64,000 bases of DNA from Leifsonia tongyongensis (lineage in GTDB: Bacteria > Actinomycetota > Actinomycetes > Actinomycetales > Microbacteriaceae). The stretch covers positions 434,001 to 498,000 of the forward strand of contig NZ_JAAGWY010000001.1 of NCBI RefSeq assembly GCF_010686705.1, given 5' to 3'. Positions 16,966 through 24,435 of this stretch are shown in pieces. The notes below the pieces were generated by a model. It worked only from the letters and a program-made list of their open reading frames with translations, did no database searches and had not been told where the DNA came from. How positions within the stretch are numbered: position 1 is the first letter of the stretch; the number at the start of each line of letters is the position of its first letter. The translations under genes and the position numbers were made by a program.

Positions 16966-18150
16966 TTAGTGGTCGGAGGTCAGCGACTGAAGGATGTACT
17001 CGAGCTGTTCAGCCGTCAAAGCGCCCGGGTGCCGGATCACCACGGTGCCGTGCGAATCTAGGATGACAGTGAACGGGAGACCGGTGATCTGGAATCGACC
17101 CGCGACGGCTCCGTTGGCGTCGGATGCGATCGGGTAGCTGACGTGCTCTGCTTTCACTGCGGCGCGGCCGACTGCCGGTTTGTCTGAGACGTCGATGCCG
17201 AGGAAGCGCACGTGGTCGCCGAGCTGGGTGTAGACCTTTTGGAGGGCAGGCAATTCTGTGGCGCATGCCGAACAGCTGCTAGCCCAGAAGTTGAGGACGG
17301 TGTATCGGCCGGGCGCGGCGGGGTCGCCGAACCGGAGGCCGCCGGTGAGCGAGGGCAGCACGAACGATTTCGGGTGGCTGCCGATTCCTGCACTGCCACT
17401 GGGTGCGTCAGCGGCGGCGCGGCCGCCAACAGTTCCTTGCTGAGCCGCTGGTAGAAGGTCGACGGCCATCTGTGCCAGGGCGTTTCCGAAGGCGCCGGTA
17501 CTGGCGGAATCGGTGCCGAACTGGCCGAGGGCCGACTCGTGACCGGACGGGTCGATGAAGAAGATCTCTGTTCCGTGGACCACCGACTTGGCTGCGGCAT
17601 CCTGTTCGATCGGGACCCCGTAGCGCTCGGCGACGGCCGCCAGCTGCGAGGGTGCGGCGGTGCCGAAGTACCAGTTGGCTGCGCCACCGAGGTCGTGCTG
17701 GTTAGTCCAAGCTGCCACACTCGAGACCGTGGGGTAGTACGGGTTGGCGTTGATGGAGACGAATGCGACGTTCTTCGCCCCGGATCCGAGATCGCGGTTC
17801 GCGGTGACGACGTCCTGGGCGAGCAGTGTGCAGAGGTCTTGGCATTGGTCGTCGTTGAAGGTCAGCACGACGGAGCGCCCGGCGAAACTGGCCAGGTTGA
17901 TGTGGTTGCCGTGCTGGTCGGTGAGGTCGAAGTCCGGCGCTCGTTGCGGTTTGCCTGAGAGCTTGTCTAGCTGGATGAGCTTTGCACTCCCGGGCGAGAT
18001 CCCGGCCGCGGTGTCGGCGGCCCCAGCGCTGGACGCCCCCTGACTAGTCGCAGCGATGACGACCAGCGCGAAGGTAACCACGATGCCGATGCCCGTGGCA
18101 AGCCAGAAGATCCAGGTTCGTGCGCCCGGGGTGGCCGCAGTTTTCGTCAT
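16966..18150 (-). CDS. Sco-type copper chaperone fused to a TlpA-like thioredoxin domain
   Basis: A 394-aa membrane-anchored protein. One N-terminal helix (about 11-34) is followed by a Sco1/SenC domain (about 68-215) with the copper CxxxC as CQDLC (Cys103, Cys107) and the partner His192 (VVHGTEIFFID). A second redoxin domain (about 258-394) has the TlpA-type active site CSAC (Cys293, Cys296) in NFWASSCSAC. Sco proteins deliver copper to cytochrome oxidase CuA and TlpA proteins reduce the Sco or oxidase thiols, so one chain may carry both donor and reductant. The gene overlaps CcdA by 4 bp and is last in the CtaG-CcdA operon. Confidence 0.85.
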   Translation of the reverse strand: MTKTAATPGARTWIFWLATGIGIVVTFALVVIAATSQGASSAGAADTAAGISPGSAKLIQLDKLSGKPQRAPDFDLTDQHGNHINLASFAGRSVVLTFNDDQCQDLCTLLAQDVVTANRDLGSGAKNVAFVSINANPYYPTVSSVAAWTNQHDLGGAANWYFGTAAPSQLAAVAERYGVPIEQDAAAKSVVHGTEIFFIDPSGHESALGQFGTDSASTGAFGNALAQMAVDLLPAAQQGTVGGRAAADAPSGSAGIGSHPKSFVLPSLTGGLRFGDPAAPGRYTVLNFWASSCSACATELPALQKVYTQLGDHVRFLGIDVSDKPAVGRAAVKAEHVSYPIASDANGAVAGRFQITGLPFTVILDSHGTVVIRHPGALTAEQLEYILQSLTSDH

Positions 18151-19001
18151 TTGTCGGCAGCTCCGTTCGATTGCTCTCGCCTGCGGGCGGCCAGGGCCAC
18201 AGCGACAAAGGTCACCGCGACCGCGACCGCGAGAACGCCGCCGATGATGAGGGGGAATCCTCCGATGATCCCGGCGACCCAGGTCTGCACGGCGTCGGCG
18301 AGACGCGCGACCGGCGGCGTCGATCGCGGCGCGATCGCAATTGCCGACCAATAGATGACGAGGTAGATTCCCACCGCGAAAACGATGGTCGAGCCGATCG
18401 CGGGCACCAGCCGTGACAGGCGCCCGAAAACCCGAACCGACTCTGCGCCGAGGAGGGCGGCCAGGAGGCTCGCGAAGACGACGAAGAGCCCCATCCCGAA
18501 TGCGTAAGCGAGAAGGGATGCGACGCCGACGCCGAGCCCCCTACCGAAGTTCCCTGCCACGCCGGCAAGGAAGAGCGGGAGAGCGCAGCTCAACGAGGCG
18601 ACCGCGTAGGCCACCCCATATCCGGCCATCGCCAACACGCCCCGCCCGGAACTGAAACCGAGCGTCGGGATCGGCAGCCGTACCGAAATGCGCAGGATCC
18701 CGGCCACGCCGAACACGGCGAGCACCACTCCGACGGCAATCATCACGAATGGCGACCAGGCCGGCGCGAGCTGAGCCCCGGCTGCGAGCGGGAGCCCGGC
18801 GATCAGGAACACGACGAGGAAGCCCGTGGTCATCGCTACGCCGGCCAAAAGCCCACGACGCACCCGCATGAGCGTGCTCTCGGGACCATCAGGGTTGAGG
18901 AACAGGGCAAGGTAGGCGGGGAGCAACGGGAAGCCGCACGGGTTCACGGCGGCGACCATGCCGAGGGCGAACGCGTAGCCGACTGACGCCTGCCCGATCA
19001 T
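18147..19001 (-). CDS. ccdA: CcdA/DsbD-type thiol-disulfide membrane transporter
   Basis: A 284-aa protein with six to seven helices. The two redox cysteines stand in the expected motifs, NPCGFPLLPAYLALFL (Cys22) and SLSCALPLF (Cys139). The family carries electrons from cytoplasmic thioredoxin to periplasmic redoxins. Here the natural recipient is the fused Sco/TlpA protein encoded next. It overlaps both neighbours by 4 bp (ATGA-type junctions), a strong sign of one transcript. Confidence 0.9.
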   Translation of the reverse strand: MIGQASVGYAFALGMVAAVNPCGFPLLPAYLALFLNPDGPESTLMRVRRGLLAGVAMTTGFLVVFLIAGLPLAAGAQLAPAWSPFVMIAVGVVLAVFGVAGILRISVRLPIPTLGFSSGRGVLAMAGYGVAYAVASLSCALPLFLAGVAGNFGRGLGVGVASLLAYAFGMGLFVVFASLLAALLGAESVRVFGRLSRLVPAIGSTIVFAVGIYLVIYWSAIAIAPRSTPPVARLADAVQTWVAGIIGGFPLIIGGVLAVAVAVTFVAVALAARRREQSNGAADK

Positions 19002-20032
19002 CGAGGTTCTCCGGCATCACGGGCGGCCAGGCTGGCGAGGAACGCGTTGTAGGCCTCTCGCTCGCCTTCACGCCGCCGCTCCGCTCGATCCATTCTGCGG
19101 TTGAGCCGATCCTCGGACGACTGCCATTGCAGGAACAGCACACCCAAAACGACCAGAGTGGGAATCTCGGTGAAACCCCACGCGATACCGCCGCCGAGCT
19201 GCTGATCCTGAAGTGGGGAGATGCCCCAGCCGGGCACCGGTATCGCATAGAAGTGCACGATCAGGCTCACCGACATCATCACGACGACGCCGAAGAAGGC
19301 ATGGAACGGCACGGTGGCGAACAGTTCGAAGATGCGCAGCACGGGCCCGTTGAACTGCCGGACACCCCGGGAAGCTCGTCGCGGCGACGGGTCGACCCCG
19401 AGCACACCCCAGAAGTAGAGGAACCCGATCGCCAGAAAATGCAGCAGCATCAGGTTGTGACCCCACATCGTGCCCATCAGATAGTCGAAGACGGGTGTGA
19501 AGTAGAGCCCGTACAGGCTCATCAGGAACAGGGCGATGCTGACAACCGGATGCGTGATGAACAGAGCGAACCGGCTGTGCAGCAGCCCGAGCACGACTGT
19601 TCGCGCCGAGGTGCGGCCGCCTGAGCGGGTCGGCAAGGTTCGCAGGAGCAGCGTGACCGGCGCTCCGAGCACCAGGAAGACCGGTGCGAGCATCGACAGC
19701 GTCATGTGCTGGACCATGTGAACGCTGAACAGTTCCATGCCGTAGCCGTCGATCCCGGTGGCCGTCATGACGAGGATGACCGCGATGCCAGCGGCCCACC
19801 AGATGAGTCGCCCGACCGGCCAGCGGTCGCCCCGGATCCGCAACCGGATAACGCCCGTGAGATAGAGAGCAAGCAGTCCCACGGTGATGAGCGGAAGAAT
19901 CGGGAACGGCTGGAGATGAACCGCCAGAAGCCGCGCCAGGTCCGGTGGCTCCGTCGGCATCCACATCATGCCTGTCATTGTCATCGTCGGCGGCCCGACC
20001 GGTGGCGGCGTCGTCATCGCGGGCAACGGCAT
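18998..20032 (-). CDS. ctaG: CtaG-family cytochrome c oxidase assembly protein
   Basis: A 344-aa protein with about seven helices matching the Caa3_CtaG family. Family hallmarks are HMVQHMTLSMLAPVFLVLGAP, GHNLMLLHFLAIGFLYFW and FHAFFGVVVM, with conserved membrane His and Met residues suited to copper. The N-terminus is Met/Pro-rich. CtaG of the Bacillus type supports caa3 oxidase assembly. It overlaps CcdA by 4 bp. With Sco/TlpA and CcdA it forms a copper and thiol assembly unit, although no oxidase subunit gene is in the window. Confidence 0.88.
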   Translation of the reverse strand: MPLPAMTTPPPVGPPTMTMTGMMWMPTEPPDLARLLAVHLQPFPILPLITVGLLALYLTGVIRLRIRGDRWPVGRLIWWAAGIAVILVMTATGIDGYGMELFSVHMVQHMTLSMLAPVFLVLGAPVTLLLRTLPTRSGGRTSARTVVLGLLHSRFALFITHPVVSIALFLMSLYGLYFTPVFDYLMGTMWGHNLMLLHFLAIGFLYFWGVLGVDPSPRRASRGVRQFNGPVLRIFELFATVPFHAFFGVVVMMSVSLIVHFYAIPVPGWGISPLQDQQLGGGIAWGFTEIPTLVVLGVLFLQWQSSEDRLNRRMDRAERRREGEREAYNAFLASLAARDAGEPR

Positions 20033-20111
20033 AGAGGTCGTGCGGCCAGACTTCGCATGATGCTCCTATCCGGGTGGAATCTCATGGCTGCTTGCAAGGG
20101 GCGTGTCTGCG

Positions 20112-20261
20112 TCACGGTTCGCGTGGCCCCGGTTGCCCCTCAAGCCAGGACTGCGTGCATCCGGGCGCCGTGCATTGCACCCACCGGGAACCGTCCTCGC
20201 GCAAGTCAGTGATTACAAGAACGGCGTCGTGACACGGCGACACAAACACAGCTGATCCCAT
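20112..20261 (-). CDS. Small cysteine-containing protein before ctaG
   Basis: A 49-aa protein with a CH near the start (VSPCHDAV) and a later QCTAPGCTQSW pair resembling a zinc- or copper-binding knuckle. It lies 79 nt upstream of ctaG on the same strand and directly downstream of the perfect palindrome at 20287-20299. It could be the first gene of the operon. The ribosome site is weak, so coding is moderately supported. Confidence 0.45.
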   Translation of the reverse strand: MGSAVFVSPCHDAVLVITDLREDGSRWVQCTAPGCTQSWLEGQPGPREP

Positions 20262-20286
20262 CTCGGACCTAGATTCTATGCATAGC

Positions 20287-20299
20287 TGCAACTGTTGCA
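20287..20299. promoter_or_regulatory. Perfect TGCAANNNTTGCA palindrome before the CtaG/CcdA/Sco operon
   Basis: TGCAACTGTTGCA is an exact match to the motif. On the minus strand the sequence reads TTGCAA, 16 nt, TAGAAT (20300 to 20273), a possible promoter lying within the palindrome and ending just before the gene at 20261. Binding here should block that promoter. Confidence 0.65.
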
Positions 20300-20343
20300 A
20301 TGCTACACAAATATTGGTCCTCGCTGCCAGTGCCCCGACGCAG

Positions 20344-22122
20344 CTAACGTTCACCGGCCAGGGCGCGAAGCACCGCCGCCGTCCCCAGCCAGCCGCGAAG
20401 TTCTCCGGCGCTCCCGAGCACGGGTATACCGTCGGAGTCGCCTGTGTCCAGCACATCGTCGAGCGCAGAATCGAGGGTTGCTTCGGGGCTGGTCGTGGCG
20501 CATTCCTCGAGGATCTCGCGCACCGTCAGCTGCGCTGCCGAATCGTCGTTCTCGAGCACGTCGGCGACCTGTCTCGATGTGACGATCCCGCGATACGTTC
20601 CGCCATCGACGACAGGGAAGCTGCGCGCACTGGCCGCCGCCAGCGCTCGAGCCGTCGCTTCGACGGACATCGATGAGATGAGCGGTTCGGGCACTTCAGA
20701 CATCACGTCGCGCACGTGAATGGCGTGTAGATGCGGATTCGGTTGCGTGGAGGTGATGTTCACCCCTCGACGTCGGAGCTTGAGCGTGTAGATCGTGTCC
20801 CGACTGATCAATCGGGACACACCGGTTGCGACGACGATCGCGAGCAGCAACGGCAGGATGATCGTGTACTCACCCGTGAGCTCGAACAAGATGATCCCTG
20901 CCGTGATCGGCGCACGGGTGGCGCCGGCGAAAACCGCGCCCATACCGACCAGCGCGAAGGCGCCTGCCTGGCCCGCCAGCGCGGGAAAGACGACCCCGAC
21001 CACCTCGCCGAAGGCCGCGCCCAGCGCCGCCCCGATGAAGAGCGACGGGGCGAAGACACCCCCCGATCCGCCGATCGCGATCGTCAAGCTGGTCGCCACA
21101 ATCTTTCCGACCACCAGCAGGAGCAGGAAGGCGAGGGTGTATCCGCCCAGGACGCTCTTCTCGAGGACCGGGTAGCCGACACCGTACATCTGCGGAAGCG
21201 CGAAGAGCACGAGCCCGAGAAGCAGACCACCCACGACCGGACGCAACCATTCAGGTCCGCGCCACAACCGGTCGCTGATGTCCTCGAACAAGTAGAGAAT
21301 CTTGGTGAAGCCGATCCCGACGAGCCCGGCGACGAGGCCCAGAACGGCGAACAACGCGAATTCGGACGGGTTCGCCACGCTGAACGGTGGGAGCGCCAGG
21401 AACGGATGATCGCCCAGGATCGCCCGACCGACGATCGACGCGGTGATCGAGGAGAGCATCACCGCCGCGAACGACCGTGCGGCGAAATCTCGCAGCAGCA
21501 GCTCGAGGGCGAAGAAGACCCCCGCGATCGGCGCATTGAAGGTTGCCGCGATCCCGCCTGCCGCGCCACAAGCGACGAGGGTGCGAATCATCCCGTCCGG
21601 CATCCGGGCCAGGCGTCCGAGCGTCGATCCCAAGGCTGAGCCGATCTGGACGATCGGGCCTTCCCGGCCGACGGATCCGCCCGATCCGATCGTGATCGCC
21701 GATGCGACCGCCTTGACGATGGCGACCTTCCCCGCGATCCGGCCGCCCTTCTTCGCAACCGCGTACATCACCTCCGGCACGCCGTGACCGCGCGCTTCCC
21801 TGGCGAACCTGTCCACCAGCGGCCCGTAGATCAGGCCCCCCACCGCAGGTGCCAGAATCACGAACGCGCCGCCCAACCACGGCACCCAGGGGTTCGCCGG
21901 ATGACCGGTCGTGCCCGAATAGTCAGTCGTACCGGTGAAGACCAGCGTCGCCATCGAGACAAGCCAGCGGAACCCGACCGCGGCGAATCCCGCTCCGGCC
22001 CCGATGATGATCGCAGCCCCGACCAGCTGCACCGAGCCCACCCCCGCCTTGTCCCCGGCACGACGCAGCGCAATCGACCAGCCGCTGACAAGCGCGGACG
22101 TCCCCGCACGGATTGACGACAT
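20344..22122 (-). CDS. ClC-type chloride channel/transporter with tandem CBS domains
   Basis: About 592 aa. The ClC core has GSGGSVGREGP (146-156, gating glutamate 154), GVFFALELLLRDF and GGSGGVFAPSLFIGAALG, with about 16 hydrophobic segments. Two CBS domains follow (about 455-590) with MSVEATARALAAASARSFPVV and PEATLDSALDDVL. The start at 22122 has GGAAGG seven bases upstream; an ATG at 22137 adds five residues. ClC proteins move chloride (or fluoride), often coupled to protons. A perfect TGCAANNNTTGCA site lies 23-35 nt before the start. The antiporter at 22373 diverges from it. Confidence 0.9.
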   Translation of the reverse strand: MSSIRAGTSALVSGWSIALRRAGDKAGVGSVQLVGAAIIIGAGAGFAAVGFRWLVSMATLVFTGTTDYSGTTGHPANPWVPWLGGAFVILAPAVGGLIYGPLVDRFAREARGHGVPEVMYAVAKKGGRIAGKVAIVKAVASAITIGSGGSVGREGPIVQIGSALGSTLGRLARMPDGMIRTLVACGAAGGIAATFNAPIAGVFFALELLLRDFAARSFAAVMLSSITASIVGRAILGDHPFLALPPFSVANPSEFALFAVLGLVAGLVGIGFTKILYLFEDISDRLWRGPEWLRPVVGGLLLGLVLFALPQMYGVGYPVLEKSVLGGYTLAFLLLLVVGKIVATSLTIAIGGSGGVFAPSLFIGAALGAAFGEVVGVVFPALAGQAGAFALVGMGAVFAGATRAPITAGIILFELTGEYTIILPLLLAIVVATGVSRLISRDTIYTLKLRRRGVNITSTQPNPHLHAIHVRDVMSEVPEPLISSMSVEATARALAAASARSFPVVDGGTYRGIVTSRQVADVLENDDSAAQLTVREILEECATTSPEATLDSALDDVLDTGDSDGIPVLGSAGELRGWLGTAAVLRALAGER

Positions 22123-22144
22123 CCCACAGCCTTCCATGTATTAC

Positions 22145-22157
22145 TGCAACAATTGCA
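22145..22157. promoter_or_regulatory. Perfect TGCAANNNTTGCA palindrome before the ClC gene
   Basis: TGCAACAATTGCA is an exact match to the motif found upstream of the MarR genes and the CtaG operon. It lies 23-35 nt from the preferred ClC start. Confidence 0.65.
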
Positions 22158-22185
22158 ATTATGCATGGTATCAAGGTGCGATGTA

Positions 22186-22220
22186 TCTGATCGCGATCAG
22201 ACGTCTGAGCGTCTCAGACG
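22186..22220. promoter_or_regulatory. Two abutting perfect palindromes between ClC and the antiporter
   Basis: TCTGATCGCGATCAGA (22186-22201) is a perfect 16-bp palindrome. CGTCTGAG-CGT-CTCAGACG (22202-22220) is a perfect 8-bp inverted repeat immediately next to it. They sit in the divergent control region, upstream of the leader element of the antiporter gene, and may be operators or a factor-independent terminator-like pair. Confidence 0.5.
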
Positions 22221-22240
22221 CGTCAAGGCTCGAGCTGTAG

Positions 22241-22325
22241 GGTTGGGGAATCGGGAAGCCGCTTTTGTCGAGTCCACGAGGTGCGCCGGGAAGCCTGGTC
22301 GGCAATCAGGTTGACGCGCCTTGAC
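22241..22325 (+). promoter_or_regulatory. Leader-like repeat, copy 2, before the cation/proton antiporter
   Basis: An about 85-bp element matching 5939-6020. Possible pairings are GGTGCG (22280-22285) with CGCGCC (22315-22320), and inside it CCTG (22294-22297) with CAGG (22307-22310), with GGGAAG and GTCGGCAAT unpaired. It ends 12 nt before the first start codon of the antiporter transcript. Its place before an ion antiporter suggests a cation- or pH-sensing leader RNA, but no known riboswitch class was recognised with confidence. Confidence 0.45.
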
Positions 22326-22337
22326 GAGGAGGACGGC

Positions 22338-22376
22338 ATGACGGGTTCCGATGGCGGCCAAAGGGCGACGCCGTGA
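22338..22376 (+). CDS. Twelve-codon upstream frame coupled to the antiporter
   Basis: An ATG at 22338 with a very strong GAGGAGG site encodes MTGSDGGQRATP. Its TGA (22374-22376) overlaps the antiporter GTG start (22373-22375). The antiporter GTG has no good ribosome site of its own, so translation is probably delivered by this mini-frame. Confidence 0.45.
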   Translation: MTGSDGGQRATP

Positions 22377-23839
22377 TCGACATCGAGCCGTTCAGCGTGG
22401 TGATCTTCCTGGTCGCCGCAACCGTGATCATCGCCGTGCTCTCGAACCGCTTGAGCGCGTGGATCCGGGTGCCGGCACCGGCTCTGTTCCTGGCGGCCGC
22501 GGCCGCGGCCGCGGCCGTGTTCCCCATCCTCGGCACCGTTCCCGCTGAGGTCGATGAACGAATTGTCACCGTCGCCCTAATCTTCATCCTCTTCGACGGC
22601 GGGATGCACATCGGCTGGCGCCGGTTCCGATCCGCGGCCGGCGCGATCACCGTGCTCGGAATCGCCGGCACCGCCGTCACCGCAGCAGGCGTCGCCACGG
22701 CAGCGCATTTCCTGTTCGCTCTCGCGTGGCCGACCGCGCTGCTGATCGGAACCGCACTGTCTCCCACCGATCCCGCAGTCGTCTTCTCGATCCTGGGCAA
22801 ACGCGAGATCACCGGCCGAACAGGAACGATCCTCGAAGGCGAATCCGGAGCAAACGACCCCGTCGGCATCGCGCTCATGGTCAGCCTCCTGGCGGCGACC
22901 GGAACGGGGATGGATGCCGTACTCGGCGGCGTTGGCCAGTTCGCACTTCAAATGGTGGTCGGCGCGGTCGTCGGCATCGCAGGCGGGTGGGGGCTCATGA
23001 AGCTGACTCGGCGGGTGTCGCTGCCGAACGAGGCCCTCTACTCCGTGCGCGCAATCGCGTGCGCCGCGCTGATCTACGCCGCGGCGACGATCCTGCACGG
23101 CTCCGGCTTCCTCGCCGTGTTTCTTGCCGGAATCGTCAGCGGCGACGGCCGCGCGCCCTACAAACGTGAGATCGAGCGATTCAGTGGCGGGATCGCGAGC
23201 CTTGCCGAGATTATCGTCTTCGTCGTCCTCGGCCTGAGCGTTTCCCTCGACGACGTGCTCGATCCTGCCATCCTCTGGACTGGCCTCGGCATCGCGGCGC
23301 TTCTCATCTTCGTCATCCGGCCCGTCTTCGTCGGCGTGCTGCTGCTGCCGATTCGGCTCCGTTGGGGAGAACGAGCCTTCGTGCTTTGGGCCGGGCTCAA
23401 AGGGGCCGTCCCGATCCTCCTCGGTATCTTCATCCTCACCGCCGGTGTTGCCCACGCCAGGACCATCTACGCACTGATCTTCGTCGTCGTCGTTGTCTCG
23501 GTCGTCTTCCAAGGCGGGCTCATTCCGCTCATGGCCCGACTGTTCCGGGTTCCCATGCGCATCGTCGAGCCGGAACCCTGGGCGAGCGGCCTGCGATTCA
23601 ACGAAGAACCTGAAGGGCTGCATCACCACACGGTCGCCCGAGGCTCACCCGCCGACGGATCCACAATCGAGGACCTCAACCTCGGCGAAGACGGCTGGGT
23701 GAGCATGATCAACCGCGAGGGCCGACTCCTTCAAGTCCGCGGCAGCACCCGACTTCAAGCCGGCGACATCGTCCTCACCCTCGCCGAGCCAGACGCGAAG
23801 CTCGACCGCATCTTCGAGCAAAGCGCTGACCACGACTAG
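22373..23839 (+). CDS. Cation:proton antiporter (NhaP/CvrA-type CPA1) with TrkA-C domain
   Basis: A 488-aa protein. Twelve or so helices include the CPA motifs ALSPTDPAVVFSIL, ILEGESGANDPVGIAL and GLKGAVPILLGIF. After the membrane domain comes an about 90-residue cytosolic RCK-C/TrkA-C module (about 395-480). The layout fits NhaP2/CvrA K+ or Na+/H+ antiporters. The GTG start overlaps the stop of a 12-codon upstream frame. An 85-bp leader-like repeat and two palindromes precede it. It diverges from the ClC gene, making an ion-homeostasis pair. Confidence 0.88.
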   Translation: MIDIEPFSVVIFLVAATVIIAVLSNRLSAWIRVPAPALFLAAAAAAAAVFPILGTVPAEVDERIVTVALIFILFDGGMHIGWRRFRSAAGAITVLGIAGTAVTAAGVATAAHFLFALAWPTALLIGTALSPTDPAVVFSILGKREITGRTGTILEGESGANDPVGIALMVSLLAATGTGMDAVLGGVGQFALQMVVGAVVGIAGGWGLMKLTRRVSLPNEALYSVRAIACAALIYAAATILHGSGFLAVFLAGIVSGDGRAPYKREIERFSGGIASLAEIIVFVVLGLSVSLDDVLDPAILWTGLGIAALLIFVIRPVFVGVLLLPIRLRWGERAFVLWAGLKGAVPILLGIFILTAGVAHARTIYALIFVVVVVSVVFQGGLIPLMARLFRVPMRIVEPEPWASGLRFNEEPEGLHHHTVARGSPADGSTIEDLNLGEDGWVSMINREGRLLQVRGSTRLQAGDIVLTLAEPDAKLDRIFEQSADHD

Positions 23840-24219
23840 ATGTACTAGACGGCATCACGCAACTCTTTTTGCCTCTTGAATCGGGGATCATGAACTGCCC
23901 CCTTCGAATCGCTCGATCTTGCATAGTGAGGTTCTTCGCTGCGAACGCCAATCGGCCAAATGCAGTTTCGTTCACGCGCATTCATATCAGCGGCGACGAA
24001 AGAGAGGCGGTCGCCATCCGGAGGCAAGTCAATGCTAGGGACGAGGACAATTCGAGTTGAATGTGCGGGGTTTGTGAGGAGGAGCGCTGACAACACCGCC
24101 TCTGCTATACGTATGTGCATGGGCTCGGGTCGCTTGAGCTTGAGTGAACGCCGACCCAAGTCTGCACTTAGATCCGGCCAGCTCGCATCGGCGGGGGGAC
24201 ATCGTGTATTCGCAGGTTG

Positions 24220-24282
24220 CGGTGGCGACCTCGTTCATTTCGGTGGCGACCCCGTTCAGTTCGGTGGCCACTATCGTTCGCG
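24220..24282. repeat. Three 21-bp tandem repeats
   Basis: Three consecutive units begin CGGTGGC(G/C)A and continue with (C/T)CGTTCA(T/G)TT in the first two; the third is more divergent. Being 21 bp long, they would keep any reading frame. The surrounding 23840-24435 stretch (about 600 bp) contains no gene I can support. Confidence 0.6.
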
Positions 24283-24435
24283 TGGTGTCAGGCAACTTGG
24301 TCGGGTTCATATGAGCCCTTCGCGCGGCCGCCTGAAGCACATACGGTGATGAGCGGCGTTTCCTCACTCTGTGGAAGACACGTTCGTGGATCCCTACATC
24401 CAGATATGACTCGTGGCGATGATCTAGGAAAGAAC

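Noticed and set aside
20731-21639. Long plus-strand frame opposite the ClC gene
   Set aside because: It is the antisense shadow of the ClC coding sequence and has a shadow-like composition (Arg/Asp/Gln-rich).
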